Shown: positions 1 to 10,616 of the stretch, in pieces
Position numbering within the stretch: position 1 is the stretch's first letter
Layout of the letters: each line of letters opens with the position of its first letter
Assembly: GCA_009746045.1 (NCBI GenBank)
Contig: RPFO01000359.1
Location: 1,476,887-1,540,886 of the forward strand
Direction of reading: 5' to 3'
DNA from: Mesostigma viride
Lineage: Eukaryota > Streptophyta > Mesostigmatophyceae > Mesostigmatales > Mesostigmataceae
DNA length: 64,000 bases
Position numbers and translations under genes: made by a program
Notes under the pieces: model-generated
What the model was told of the DNA's origin: nothing
Databases searched by the model: none
What the model saw: the letters and a program-made list of their open reading frames with translations, nothing else

Positions 1-23
1 CTGCTGCCATCGGTAGCGGTCAG

Positions 24-3000
24 CGTCCCCACGGGTGGGGGTGGGGGGGGGTGGGGCTGCACCAGGGGGGGCCGTGGGGCCGGATGGCAAGCCGGTCGCG
101 GTGGCGGGGGGACCAGGTGCAGTGACGGTGCTTCGGCAGACACTCCCGCTGGACGAGGACTCTGTCATGGTATCAGGTGTGTTATCACGAATATGGACAT
201 GACGGTGGCCTCTGCTGGGCCGTTGTCTCAGATGGGCAAAGCTGTGACTTGATGTGGTTTTGATTAGGCGATAGGGACCACTATGTAACTTTGTGCAGTG
301 TGCTACGGACTCGGTAATGGTCTCAGATGTGTGAAGCTGTGATTGTTGCGGAATTCTTGTACTTGGGTGTTGTGCAACATCGTCCACCCCCGTGCCCACC
401 ACCTGTGCGTGGACCTATAGCCCCCGTCTGTGTGAATGTGGTTACTGATGAATATCTGTACTGGGTGCGGCATATTCCACCCTGCGCCCGCTTTGCTTTC
501 GATATGTCGAAGCTTTATTGCACCCACAGGGGATGCCGGATCGTTTCGACGGGTCCGATTGTGCACCCTGTGGCATGCCTGTGGCATGAGGGAAGGGGGG
601 GGTCTCTGCCCCCTGCCCGCTATGCACACTCAGGGATTAAAAGCACTCAGGTGCTCCGTGACTCCCCACCGGGAGCACGTGTTTATTTAATCAATTAATA
701 TTCCACCCTCCACCCTCCACCCTCCACCCTCCACCCTCCACCCTCCACCCTCCGCCCTCCACCCTCCATCCTCCACCCTCCACCCTCCACCCTCCACCCT
801 CCACCCTCCACCCTCCACCCTCCACCCTCCACCCTCCACCCTCCACCCTCCACCCTCCACCCTCCACCCTCCACCCTCCACCCTCCACCCTCCACCCTCC
901 ACCCTCCCACCCTCCACCCTCCACCCTCCACCCTCCACCCTCCACCCTCCACCCTCCACCCTCCACCCTCACCTCCACCCTCCACCCTCCACCCTCCACC
1001 CTCCACCCTCCACCCTCCACCCTCCACCCTCCACCCTCCACCCTCCACCCTCCACCCTCCACCCTCCACCCTCCACCCTCCACCCTCCACCCTCCACCCT
1101 CCACCCTCCACCCTCCACCCTCCACCCTCCACTCTCCACCCTCCACCCTCCACCCTCCACCCTCCACCCTCCACTCTCCATCCTCCACCCTCCACCCTCC
1201 ACCCTCCACCCTCCACCCTTCACCCTCCACCCTCCACGCATTTATGCTGCGTGCGACATGCTCCCTCCCCCCTGCCCCCCCACCCTGTACTCACCCCCCC
1301 TCGATTCCCTTCGCCCGCTATTCCCCCCACCCTCTACTCCCCCACCTCTACTCCCCCCACCCTCTACTCCCCCCACCTGTACTCCCCCCATCCTCTACGC
1401 CCCTCACCCTCTCCTGCCCCCACCCTCCGCAGGCCTGCTGGTGCCGGTCGCTGATGTATCCCTGGACGTCCTCTCGGTCGACGTGGAGCCGACACCTGGC
1501 CTCTGCTGCGACGTGGAGCGCGTGGCCCATGGCAGCGGCGAGGGTGCGGGCGGGCGGCTTGGGGAGTGGGGCGAGGAGGTGGGTAGAATTAATGGTCAGA
1601 AAAGGTGCTTGTGTAGGCGAGGAGGTGGGTAGAGATTCGCCAGCAGCGGGGCATGGTGGGCACAGGAGGTGAGACCTGGGGCAGCCGTATATGCAAGTAC
1701 TTGTACGTTACTACCTAGTATGAAGTAGTAGTTCTTTGATGTTGTTGATGTTAAGATTTCCTATTGTTGTGATAATCGTCTTGTTGCTCTTGTGCACGTT
1801 GGGGCCCTGCAGTAATTTGGTACGAATGCAGTAATTGTGCCCGTTGGGTACGGGCATTGGGCTAAGGGGAGGGGGTCAGGCTCATATCCTGTCCGCAGCA
1901 AAGGGGGACAAGGAGGCAACTTCATCCCCGTGACTACGTTGATGATAACTGTGGCTGCTTTGGTGACTACAGTGACTACTTTGATGACTAGTGTGACTAC
2001 TTTGATGACAAGTGTGACTACCTGGATGACTAGTGTGACTAGTTTGATGACTAGTGTGACTACTTTGATGACTATTGAGACTACCTGGATGACTAGTGTG
2101 GCTTCTTTGATGACTAGTGTGACTACTTTGATGACTAGTGTGACTACTTGGATGGGGCTCAACAGGGCAGTGCTCACGACAGCACAGACGAGGAAATCTC
2201 CGGCATTCGGCGTCCGCCATTCTGGGGACCCCATTCACCTCATCCCTAAGCCTACATACCTAGCTTATACTTGGCTCATAAACGAGCTATAGCCCAGTCC
2301 TAATTCGTCTGCCGGGGTGCCTCTACCTACCCATGACTGCACCTGCATCACGCACCTGCATCCGCCCCGCAGTCAAACGGGGACCCATTCGCCGCATCCG
2401 CCACCACCAGCACCCTGTCCTCCAGTGACCAGCAGCTCTGGGATGCCGCCACCAACATCGCCGCCAGCCTGGCGCCCTCCGCCACCAGCTCATCCGCATC
2501 CTGCGGTCCCCCCGGCCTGCTCTCCAAGGGCGATGTCCACACCGCCCTCTTCATAGTGCGCGCGCACTTTGAGTCCCCCAGTATGCCGGTGGGCCGCCTC
2601 CGCATAGTCTGGCGCCGCGCGCCCCCCCCCGGGACCACCCCCCCGGACCCCGCCCGCCTCAGCCTCACCGCCTCCTTCAAGGGACTGTCCATCCATGGCT
2701 CGGCAGGCGTCCAGCTACCGGTACCGACGGCCACCCCCCCGCTGATGTCATCATCGGAGTCAGCGACCCCTCTGATCCCTGTGACCCCGGTCGGGGATGT
2801 GCCTGGGGCATCCGGGCTGCCAGCATCAGGCATGGCCCCCCTCCTTCCTTTGGGAGACCTCCCCACGCCCTCGGAGGCTCTCGTCGCAGGGGCCAACGCT
2901 GGAGGGAACGCGGGGGTCATCGCGGGTGGCAGCAGTGAGCCACCTGGGTTGGACCCGTACGCCCCCCTGGTGACGTACCTGGAGCTTCCACAGGTGGCGG

Positions 3001-3863
3001 TGGCCAAGGTGCCATTGTCGGTGGTCACCCATCGGCCGGCGTTTGCGGTGCTGGCGGAGCCCTTCCCGTTGACCATTGTCGTGCACAACGCCACGGAACT
3101 GCTGCAGGTATGATGCTCTAGTTTCAGGGCATAGTGTCACGATCGAACTTGCTATCATGCGATACGATGGCAATGGTGTGGGCGGGTGCGCGACGCGACC
3201 GAATTGTTGCAGGTGCGGTCTAATGCCATAATGGAGTTGTGATTGTACAATTTAATAGTGCTGGTGTGGATGGGCGTGGTGCGCGGTTTTTATCTATATC
3301 CTTGTTGATTTGTATCGATGTCTTTGTTGTGATACGCTGTGAAATTGAAGGTTGTGTCAGTTGCATGTGGGCGCACAGCGCAATGCGGTGCAGCAGGTGC
3401 TGCGCGATGTCGCTGTGTGCCTTGTCCTGCTACCATGTATGGAAATGCGTACATGTATGGAAATGCGCATGCTGAATGGATGTGAGTCCCTGTTAGCTGC
3501 TGCAGGTGCAGTGCCAGACTTCCGTGGATAGCTCTAGTTGCTTTCTTATGATTTGCCTGGCTGTAATCAATCAATATGTATGTTCTCGGCTGCTTCCTTT
3601 TGATGGCAATCACGATCTCGCAGGAATTGGCGGTGTCCATTGTGGACACGCCCGGCCTCGTCTACGCGGGCGATAAAGTGGCATCCGTTGTAGTCCTGCC
3701 ACAGCACTCGGCCACACTGCGCTATACGATGGTCCCGGTGCTGTCGGGGATGCTCCTGCTGCCAGACATAAGGATCATTGCGACTCGGTATAATTCCCGG
3801 CTACACCCCTCGTCCCTGAACCGACAGCTGCAAGTGTTTCCTTCCACCCCTCCCGCGGAGTAA
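24..3863 (+). CDS. TRAPPC11: TRAPPC11 (gryzun/foie-gras type TRAPP subunit), C-terminal part
   Basis: TRAPPC11 is a subunit of the TRAPP tethering complex, which acts in ER-to-Golgi and Golgi traffic. The gene enters from the left edge. The exons I support are about 24-176, 1433-1578, 2373-3107 and 3624-3863 (stop TAA), all joined in phase. The last two exons carry the gryzun-type C-terminus: a segment containing VVTHRPAFAVLAEPF and HNATELLQ, then VSIVDTPGLVYAGDK and the terminal beta-rich stretch with LRYTMVPVLSGMLLLPDI. This matches the known end of TRAPPC11, where a Y-N-x-P-L-x-A-G-x-x-x-L-P pattern is typical. Exon 3 has a Ser/Gly/Pro-rich insertion (about residues 40-180 of the exon). 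The left edge of the first exon is uncertain because a G-rich run lies there. The donor at 1578/1579 (GTGGGT) is chosen because it gives phase 0 into 2373. Introns hold a CCACCCT minisatellite and an 18-21-bp minisatellite. Confidence 0.8.
703..1236. repeat. 7-bp minisatellite (CCACCCT)n in a TRAPPC11 intron
   Basis: About 75 head-to-tail copies of CCACCCT with rare variants (a missing base near 906 and 970, single T or G substitutions near 751, 1132 and 1174). Long reading frames on the minus strand here (GGWRVE repeats) are by-products of the repeat, not genes. The array lies between the exon ending at 176 and the exon starting at 1433. Confidence 0.97.
1931..2152. repeat. Minisatellite of about 21 bp (TTGATGACTAGTGTGACTAC type) in a TRAPPC11 intron
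   Basis: Roughly ten imperfect units built from TTGATGAC, TAGTGTGA and CTAC blocks, between TRAPPC11 exons 2 and 3. Reading frames through it on both strands give threonine/valine-rich repeats and are spurious. Confidence 0.9.
3108..3623 (+). other. Last TRAPPC11 intron with an echo of the exon 3 end
   Basis: A GTATGA donor at 3108 and an AG acceptor at 3622-3623 bound this intron. At about 3193-3212 the end of exon 3 recurs in decayed form (GAATTGTTGCAG then GTGCGG, against GAACTGCTGCAG then GTATGA), 105 bp downstream of the true junction. Nothing else is recognised in it. Confidence 0.6.
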
Positions 3864-3904
3864 GGCGTGAATCGTTGGTTGCTTATAAGGTGCTACGGTA
3901 GGAT

Positions 3905-4134
3905 CCATGAGACAACCAGCGCAGGCCAGAAATCTGGAGAATCTGGACCATGGTAGCTCGAGCCTGCCGTTATCCTTTCCGCTTGTTCGAGTTGTTCAGG
4001 ATGATGAATATGAATGGAGATGGAAATGTGTAGCCTTGTTCATTGACATTATGGCTGGCTTACGCTAAGAGCAACTAGATGACCTAGACGGTGGGGCCGG
4101 AAACATTTTGCTTGATGAGGGCGTGTGTTTCGAG
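3905..4134 (-). mobile_element. Retroposon-like repeat, 230-bp copy with 9-bp target duplication
   Basis: This is a copy of the dispersed family whose constant 3' end reads GGCCTGCGCTGGTTGTCTC on the element's own strand. The element lies in minus orientation, with its 3' end at 3905. CGGTAGGAT occurs directly before it (3896-3904) and directly after it (4135-4143), which fits a target-site duplication. It shares internal sequence with copies at 16.9 and 46.2-47.0 kb. No protein is encoded. It sits just 3' of the TRAPPC11 stop codon, probably in the 3' UTR or spacer. Confidence 0.8.
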
Positions 4135-4483
4135 CGGTAGGATGCCCGTTTTGCTCGGAGCTTCACTGCAGAGCTGGTAAATTCTCTCAAAAAGAATTAT
4201 AAATGAATACGTTTATGTTGTTTCACTACTCTAATATGCATGTGCAGATGTGAAGCCATGCCTAATCAGGAGGTAGTCATTTTGCTATATTTGTCAAAGA
4301 GACAACCCAAATCGATGAAACCACTCTTTACCGGAGCTACAGTGGTACCAACGATTCTGAATTTTGTGCAGCCATGGAGAATGTGCATGCCTTTGGCACT
4401 GGTGCCGGGGGGCCGGTGCGTGTGCCTCTGTACGTACATGCAGCCTGCTGCCAGACCGCCTTGTACATATCCTGCAATATTTC

Positions 4484-4515
4484 AATTGGAGACAACCAGC
4501 GCAGGCCAGAAATTA
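4484..4515 (-). mobile_element. Ultrashort (32 bp) copy of the same retroposon-like family
   Basis: Thirty-two bases carrying only the family's constant 3' end, in minus orientation. They are bracketed by a perfect 15-bp direct repeat, ATCCTGCAATATTTC, at 4469-4483 and 4516-4530. The long target duplication around so short an insert is read directly from the sequence. Confidence 0.85.
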
Positions 4516-4530
4516 ATCCTGCAATATTTC

Positions 4531-5719
4531 CTCCACACTGGCCAATATCCCTGCATGTCTGCGTCTAGTTGCTCATGAAAGGTGCGTGGGCCCTGTGATC
4601 GACTGGCACTGGCATGACGTTCTCCATGCGCATGCAGGGTTTACTCATGTTCAGGGCTTCCTGGGATCCTGGTTGCCGGTGTCAGGATGTTAACGGGCCA
4701 GCTAGCGTTCTCCCAGCAGTCCAGACACCGGCTTCTTGTCAACCATGTGCACTTCTAATTATAAATGCATGTGAGATGTAACTATTCCTGGGACGCACCG
4801 CATTCGCACGGACTAGAATGGTTGTCTGAGAGAAATGGCGCGAAGAGCGTGCAAGAAAGCCATGTACGCTGCTGTCTAGGAGTGCCAGCATGAATGGAGG
4901 ACGTGTACAACAAAAACGAGGAGGTGGCTGGGAGGAGGATTGATGCACAGGCCGGTCAAGCAAGAGATGCAGCGCGATTGCATCACCATCTATGGCGTGA
5001 CAGGCAAAGCGACTAAGGATCGATGCTTGCCATGTGTCCTAGGTGCATGCACAAAGTGCATCTCTGCCAGCAAACGAGGATGCACCATTGCTAAACTAAT
5101 TAACAAATGGAGGCCTCAGTGTATTCTGATCAGGCACTCCGCAAAGGTGAAAACCATTTGCGTTCAGTGCCGGGCCGCGGAAAACGCGGAAAAACGCGAT
5201 CTGAAATGGAGGCCTCAGTGTATAATCAAACAGGTTTGAGCAATTACGAAAACCTTTATTTCGTTTCCATTCCTACAAACAGAATACACCCCATCACGAG
5301 CACACTTATTGCATTGCGGCCCGTGGAGTCCACCTACGCCTTGCCGAAGCCCTGTTTACTCTCGCTGCATGCGCCAATGAGATGACTTTGCTGCCCACCA
5401 CATGCTGCCAGGGAGCACACATAACATGCTCAACGCCTACAAGACGGCAACAGCCACCCGCGGCGTGCGCCCTAGCGTTTCCATCCAAAAAGACCCCCAC
5501 TGGGGAGAGTCCTGGTGAGGGCACGAGCAAGCAGCCCACCTCCCTCGGATGCTTCGTGCATGGGGCAGTTTAAATATTATCCAGCGGGGATTCCGATCCA
5601 CGTCCTGCCCTGCGGAAAAAGGCAGACACGACTGCCGAGTAAGAAAAGCTCCCAGAGTATTAAAAAATTCACCATCGCCGTGGCGGCTCCGCATTCGCAA
5701 CGCCCACCCCCTTGGTCTC
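4531..5719. other. Spacer between the convergent TRAPPC11 and RPS4 3' ends
   Basis: No convincing coding exon is seen. A 20-bp direct repeat, AAATGGAGGCCTCAGTGTAT, occurs near 5107 and 5204, a spacing of about 97 bp. The right-hand part should contain the RPS4 3' UTR (minus strand). Confidence 0.5.
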
Positions 5720-8700
5720 TTACGCCGACTTGGCCGCCTGGCGCTTGCGCAGCTCCTCCACGATGGACAGCTTGATGCCCTTGCCCTTGGGCAGGGTGAC
5801 CCAGGACTTGGCACCCTTGCCGATGACAAAGATGTTGGACGCGCGCGTGGCGAACGTGTGGCCCACGGCATCCTTGACGTGCACGATATCAAACCCTCCC
5901 TTGTGCTTCTCCTTGTGGGAGATGACGCCCACACGCCCGGCGTTGCGCCCGCCCACGACGGTGACCGTGTTGCCCAGGTCGAACTTGACGAAGTCCTCGA
6001 TCTTGTTCTCGGCGATGTTGAGCTTGACCGTGTCGCCGACCTTGATGAGCGGGTCAGGGAAGCGCACGGTGCGGCCATCGTGGAGGGTCACGTAGGGAAC
6101 GCCGCGGTCGCCCACCGCCATCGCCTTGACCTTGCACAGCTTGAACTGGGGAATGGAAGCGAGTGGTCAAAGGAAGGGCCAAACAGGTGCACCCACGTGC
6201 ATGGTATGTACGTCTGTCAGTACTCAAGAGAACGCGTACGTTGATAAAAAGAATGGGCAGGCGCACAAGCAGACGAAAGGATGACCAGGAGGAACAGCGG
6301 CGTTAGGAAGCGCACACGGCACAGCTTGGGGAGAGCGTCGGTGGTCATCCGCAACCTCCCCATTCCCCGAGACCCAAACAGCGCAAACAGGATCCTCGAG
6401 CGAACGGGGACACGTCCTCTTAGTGTCATCTCCAGGTTCCCCGAGACCAGGGCGGGAACACGGACAGGGGATGCAAACCTGACGGGGATGCAAACCATGG
6501 GTACCGGGAGAAACAGTCCCGACATGCTCACACTGGCACCATGAAGCAAGTACCCCGAAAGAACCGATTGCAAAGACGCCAGCAAAGATCGTCACACACG
6601 TCCAAGAATCCCCCCCCCCCCCCCCCCTTCCCAACACTGTTACTGACATGATTCCCCCCATATAGTTACTGACATCATTTCCACCTGCGTTCGCACAAAG
6701 CAAAACACCCTTGCTAGAGACTTCCACACACAAAAAGGCAGCCAGTAAAACCTTCGCCCGGCAGCTTACAGTGGGCGGCAGTACACACACAGGGGGCGTG
6801 CAGGGCTAGATAACGCCGCTGAGGCCCGTTTTCTCCCGTGCAGTGCCAAACTGTCCACGTGGGGGTCACTCCCTACCGTTCGGATGCCCTCCCCACAATC
6901 CGTACCATACCCATATATGCATCCACGAGCCATTGAAACCACCGTAGATACAACACAGAGAAGCCCACCCATCAACCCAACCATACATCACCCACGCACC
7001 CCGACTTCCCCCCCACCCACCCACCCCCACACACAAAAAGGCCACAGGGACGGTGATCACACTACATATGATATTCTATATTTTATGTTAAACCTGACCT
7101 TCACAAAGACCGATCAACCTCCTTACGCGTGGTGTACCGATAGAAGACCGATCCACCCACATCCCGGCCATGCAGGTGCCAGTGTTGCAATCACAATGTG
7201 AACTGACCCCTGACATCGAACCATCTGCACAAGGAGATCTAAACCACCTCTGTTGACCATAATGAGCGGGCCCCTGGAGTCCCCACAGATGCTGCACCCT
7301 GGGGTGTGCTCATCCAAATGCCCCTATGGGGAAAAGGCGTCCAATCAGGTTGGCTGCCAGGCGCTGACAATAACCAAGCCGTGTCACCGAAAGAGACAGG
7401 CTGTACCTCGGCACAAACAGGGATACAATGAACCGCCGGAGGAATGTGATACACCCGAGGCCTAGAGCGGGGCAATGACTGCCTGCCTACATGCAAGTGT
7501 GAGCACATGGCTGTCTTTGTGTGAAGGTGTCACTGCATGCATCAGCGGGGCTTGTAGTCTTCTCGTTGGCAGTCATGGAAGGCGAATGAAACTCCTAACC
7601 CACAACTGAATCGATGGCTGGAGAGCACATCTTTCAGTCTGTTCTCAGCACTCACTGCTACTCACACGACCGCTCCCACAGTCATCGCCATGCCACCCTC
7701 CCGCCACCCTACCAGCAAAGTAGCCCCCACCACCATCCAACCACACAAAAGCCCCCACGCGAACGCTTCCGCTGAAGCATCAATATCTCAACGGACCAGA
7801 AAGCGGACCGATGACAAGGTGGTCGCCATGCCAAGCCACAAATTGCAGCCTGTTTGCAGGATCACGTCACGGCGGTACTGCCAACAGCAGCTCCGGGCTG
7901 AGATCTGTTCGGATCTCTCATGCTCTACTCATCGCTTTTTTACAACCCGTGAAACCATCGCGATCACCACTCCTCTGCGGGTAAGCAAACCCCTTGGCTT
8001 GGTTCATTGGCTCAGAAATCCCCAGATGCCCTTCTATAAAGGGGGCAGGGACAAACTTGCCCCCCCTTGACATCCTGGAAGCCTACGTCATGCAAGGGCC
8101 ATGGCCCACAGCCCTTCTAGAACCCTTACGTCATAAGTATCCATCCTGAACCCCGACACTTTCGCCATCCAATGCCCATAGCCCACAGTTGCACAGGCCA
8201 GCTGGCTTCCCAGTGGCCGCCTCCCAAGGCGATCCCTGAGTGCCCAAAGTGTCACGTCCCGCAAGGTGACCCATGCTGGCTGGCATGGGGGACTGCCGTT
8301 GGATACCAGACACTTTGACATAAGAGTAAAAGCCAAGTGCCCGAAGTGGCCAGGTCTGGCTATTCTATGCCACCATGGTGACGCATACCGGCAAAAAATG
8401 GGAATTCGCAGTGGCCTCATCTAACACCTTTGCGGGGCAAACTTATATTCACCTTGGCCTCGTCCGCCTTGATGGGCAGGACGACAAAGCGGCCCTTGTA
8501 GTCGTACAGGAGGCGGAAGTACTCATCAGTCTTGGTGATGTGCACAACATCTGACAGGGGAGGGGACCAGGATTGGGAAAAGGAGGGGGGGGGGGGGGAG
8601 GAGAACAGCAAAAGCGGGGGGGAGGGGAGCCAGTAACAGCAAACCAGGACCACGAGTCACGGGAGGGTCAGTATAAGCCAAAAGCAGGGGGAGGGGGGGC

Positions 8701-9567
8701 GGGGGGGGGGGGGCAGGGAGGGAAGTGATCGACCAAAAGCACGGACAACAACTTCATATTATGCCGTGAGTCGTGTGGCATGAGACAAGCTCATAATTAT
8801 AACGAGTGTGACAGGATGGTGGAGCCGTGTGGCATATGCACTAGTGCAGCATGTCACAAAATAATCTTACAGTGGCCACATTGAGATAAAGACAGCACCC
8901 GAGGGGCTTCGAATGATACGCGGCGCGAGATATGAACTTACCCATGAACCCAGCAGGGTAGGTGGTCTCCGTGCGGACCTTGCCGTCGACCATCACCAGG
9001 CGCTGCATGAGAATGGAGGTGACCTCCTTGCCGGTGAGGGCATACTTGAGCCGGTTCCTCAGGATGAGGAGAAGCGGCAAGCACTCACGCTGCTTGTGTG
9101 GGCCGGGAGCAGGCTTCGGGGCCTGCGTAATGGAGAACCACGATCGCCATAGACATAATATATGGTTATAAACGGATGGTATATAGTGATATCATGCCAC
9201 CGGGGCCTAGGAAGGAAATATTATCGCCCGTACGCAACTACCCATGCTGGCGGCGTGCCAATTTGATTACGGCGGGGAATGGAGAGGGTTGTTACTTACG
9301 AAGATTCCCCCGAGCTTGTCAAGCATCCAATGGCTTGGGGCATTCAGCCGCTTCATATGCTTCTTTGGACCGCGCACCTGAACGTCAAAACCGTGCAATC
9401 ATAACAAGTGGTATATTTTCAGCTTTCCTCGAAGTCATCATATAAATCCTGTCCGTTCCCGGGCCAAAAAATATTCGGAGCGCTGCAATTGTCGAACCGG
9501 CATCCGCTAGCATTTCCTCGTCACATTTCCAACGGCATTTCCCTTTAAAACTACGACTGCTTACCAT
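5720..9567 (-). CDS. RPS4: 40S ribosomal protein S4 (eS4), complete, five exons
   Basis: This is a structural protein of the small cytosolic ribosomal subunit. Exons (minus strand, 5' to 3') are 9567-9565, 9377-9300, 9122-8942, 8550-8453 and 6145-5720, with GT-AG introns and consistent phase, giving 261 codons plus stop; eS4 proteins are usually about 263 residues. Exon 1 is only the ATG, followed at once by GTAAGC. Exon 2 gives the hallmark N-terminus [20 protein letters not shown]. Exon 3 has the S4-type RNA-binding segment ([14 protein letters not shown]) and [16 protein letters not shown]. Exon 4 gives [18 protein letters not shown]. Exon 5 holds the central eS4 domain ([20 protein letters not shown]), the KOW motif ([15 protein letters not shown]) and the end [15 protein letters not shown]. 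No frame damage is seen. It is transcribed divergently from the gene at 10617, so the two probably share the 1-kb promoter region between them. Confidence 0.97.
6146..8452 (-). other. Large RPS4 intron (2.3 kb)
   Basis: This intron separates RPS4 exons 4 and 5. It holds a pure C run near 6610-6627 and otherwise unremarkable sequence. Ribosomal-protein introns often host snoRNAs, but I could not recognise C/D or H/ACA boxes with paired arms here. Reading frames of 60-190 codons in it lack recognisable domains. Confidence 0.6.
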
Positions 9568-10616
9568 CTTGACTAGTCAACTGCAGAGGCCAACAAGGGC
9601 AGCTTTGCAGTTGGGAACGTCGAAAGAGGGCATGCACAGCTGCGTGCGATGGAGAAAAGCAGCTCGCCGCCTCCTCCCAGGCTGCAAGCTCCGGCGCGGG
9701 GCGCGGGGCGCGGGTTCCCCTGCTTCGAGCAAGCCATGCACGGCGGTGTTCATTATGTCACAAGGCGTGGCGCGGGAACGCCAGTATACTGGGCCAAACA
9801 CATTTTTGTACGGCAGGGTACCCGACAAGGTAAATTTCAGATACGGTAATGTTTGAATGCGTACGCCAGCGTAAACTTTCGAAGTGCAAGTTCCGGGTGT
9901 CGTGCGGGATGGCAGCTTTAGTGTGTCGTCGAGCGGCTGCGGAGATCGGCGCAGTGCATGGGAATTGGGAGCTGTCTTGACTCTGAGATGATTGTGACGC
10001 TACTGACACATCACACATGTCACTGCGCCAAGGACCGCGTTGGCGCGTTCACGCTTGTCATCGCACTGATCGCAGGGACCTGCCGTCTGCCGACTGCTGA
10101 GTGCAGCCGAGGAGCTGCAGAATGTGCCAGGGTATGGAATTAGTTTCCTCACAGCACTTCTTTCTGTGGCCGTCAGCTTTATTAATTTCAGTAGAACATG
10201 ACGAAATCACCGCGAATTGGAAAATTGCGTTGCATGGCCTTCTGATAATTGAGGGCAGAATTGGAGGAAGAGAGCAAATCGTTGTTGCCAAACCAGAAAT
10301 CATAGGAAAATTATCGCTTCTGTTTCTGCTACGTCGCGTTAACCTGGATTGGCGACGCAACTGTGCATCATCTGTGGCGAAGGGCGGCTTGATAGAATCC
10401 GTCCCTCCCAACGTTGATAGCCCGTCACACAAGCATTCGTGATCATAATGCAGTATTATAGAAGAATTTGGACCTTTACTTTTTAGCTGAAGTACGCCCA
10501 GCTTACTTATGTGGACGCCGAAGTTTCTCAGCAGAGATGACATGACCCGCGACCCTCCCATTTTGTTGTACATAACGGCCTGCTAATTCTGCTGGATTTA
10601 CCAATCGCGTCCCGCT
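9568..10616. promoter_or_regulatory. Divergent promoter region between RPS4 and the BAG-like gene
   Basis: The start codons at 9567 (minus) and 10617 (plus) face away from each other across 1,049 bp with no exon. No TATA box or other defined motif could be assigned. A 171-codon minus-strand frame at 10058-10573 has no recognisable domain and is probably chance. Confidence 0.5.

Noticed and set aside
691-1241. Minus-strand GGWRVE repeat proteins
   Set aside because: Translations of the CCACCCT minisatellite inside a TRAPPC11 intron.
5437-6244. Overlapping frames around RPS4 exon 5
   Set aside because: Shadows of the eS4 coding strand.
6146-8452. snoRNA in the large RPS4 intron
   Set aside because: No C/D or H/ACA box set with supporting pairing could be identified by eye.
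10058-10573. 171-codon minus-strand frame between RPS4 and the BAG-like gene
   Set aside because: No recognisable domain, and it sits where the divergent promoters should be.
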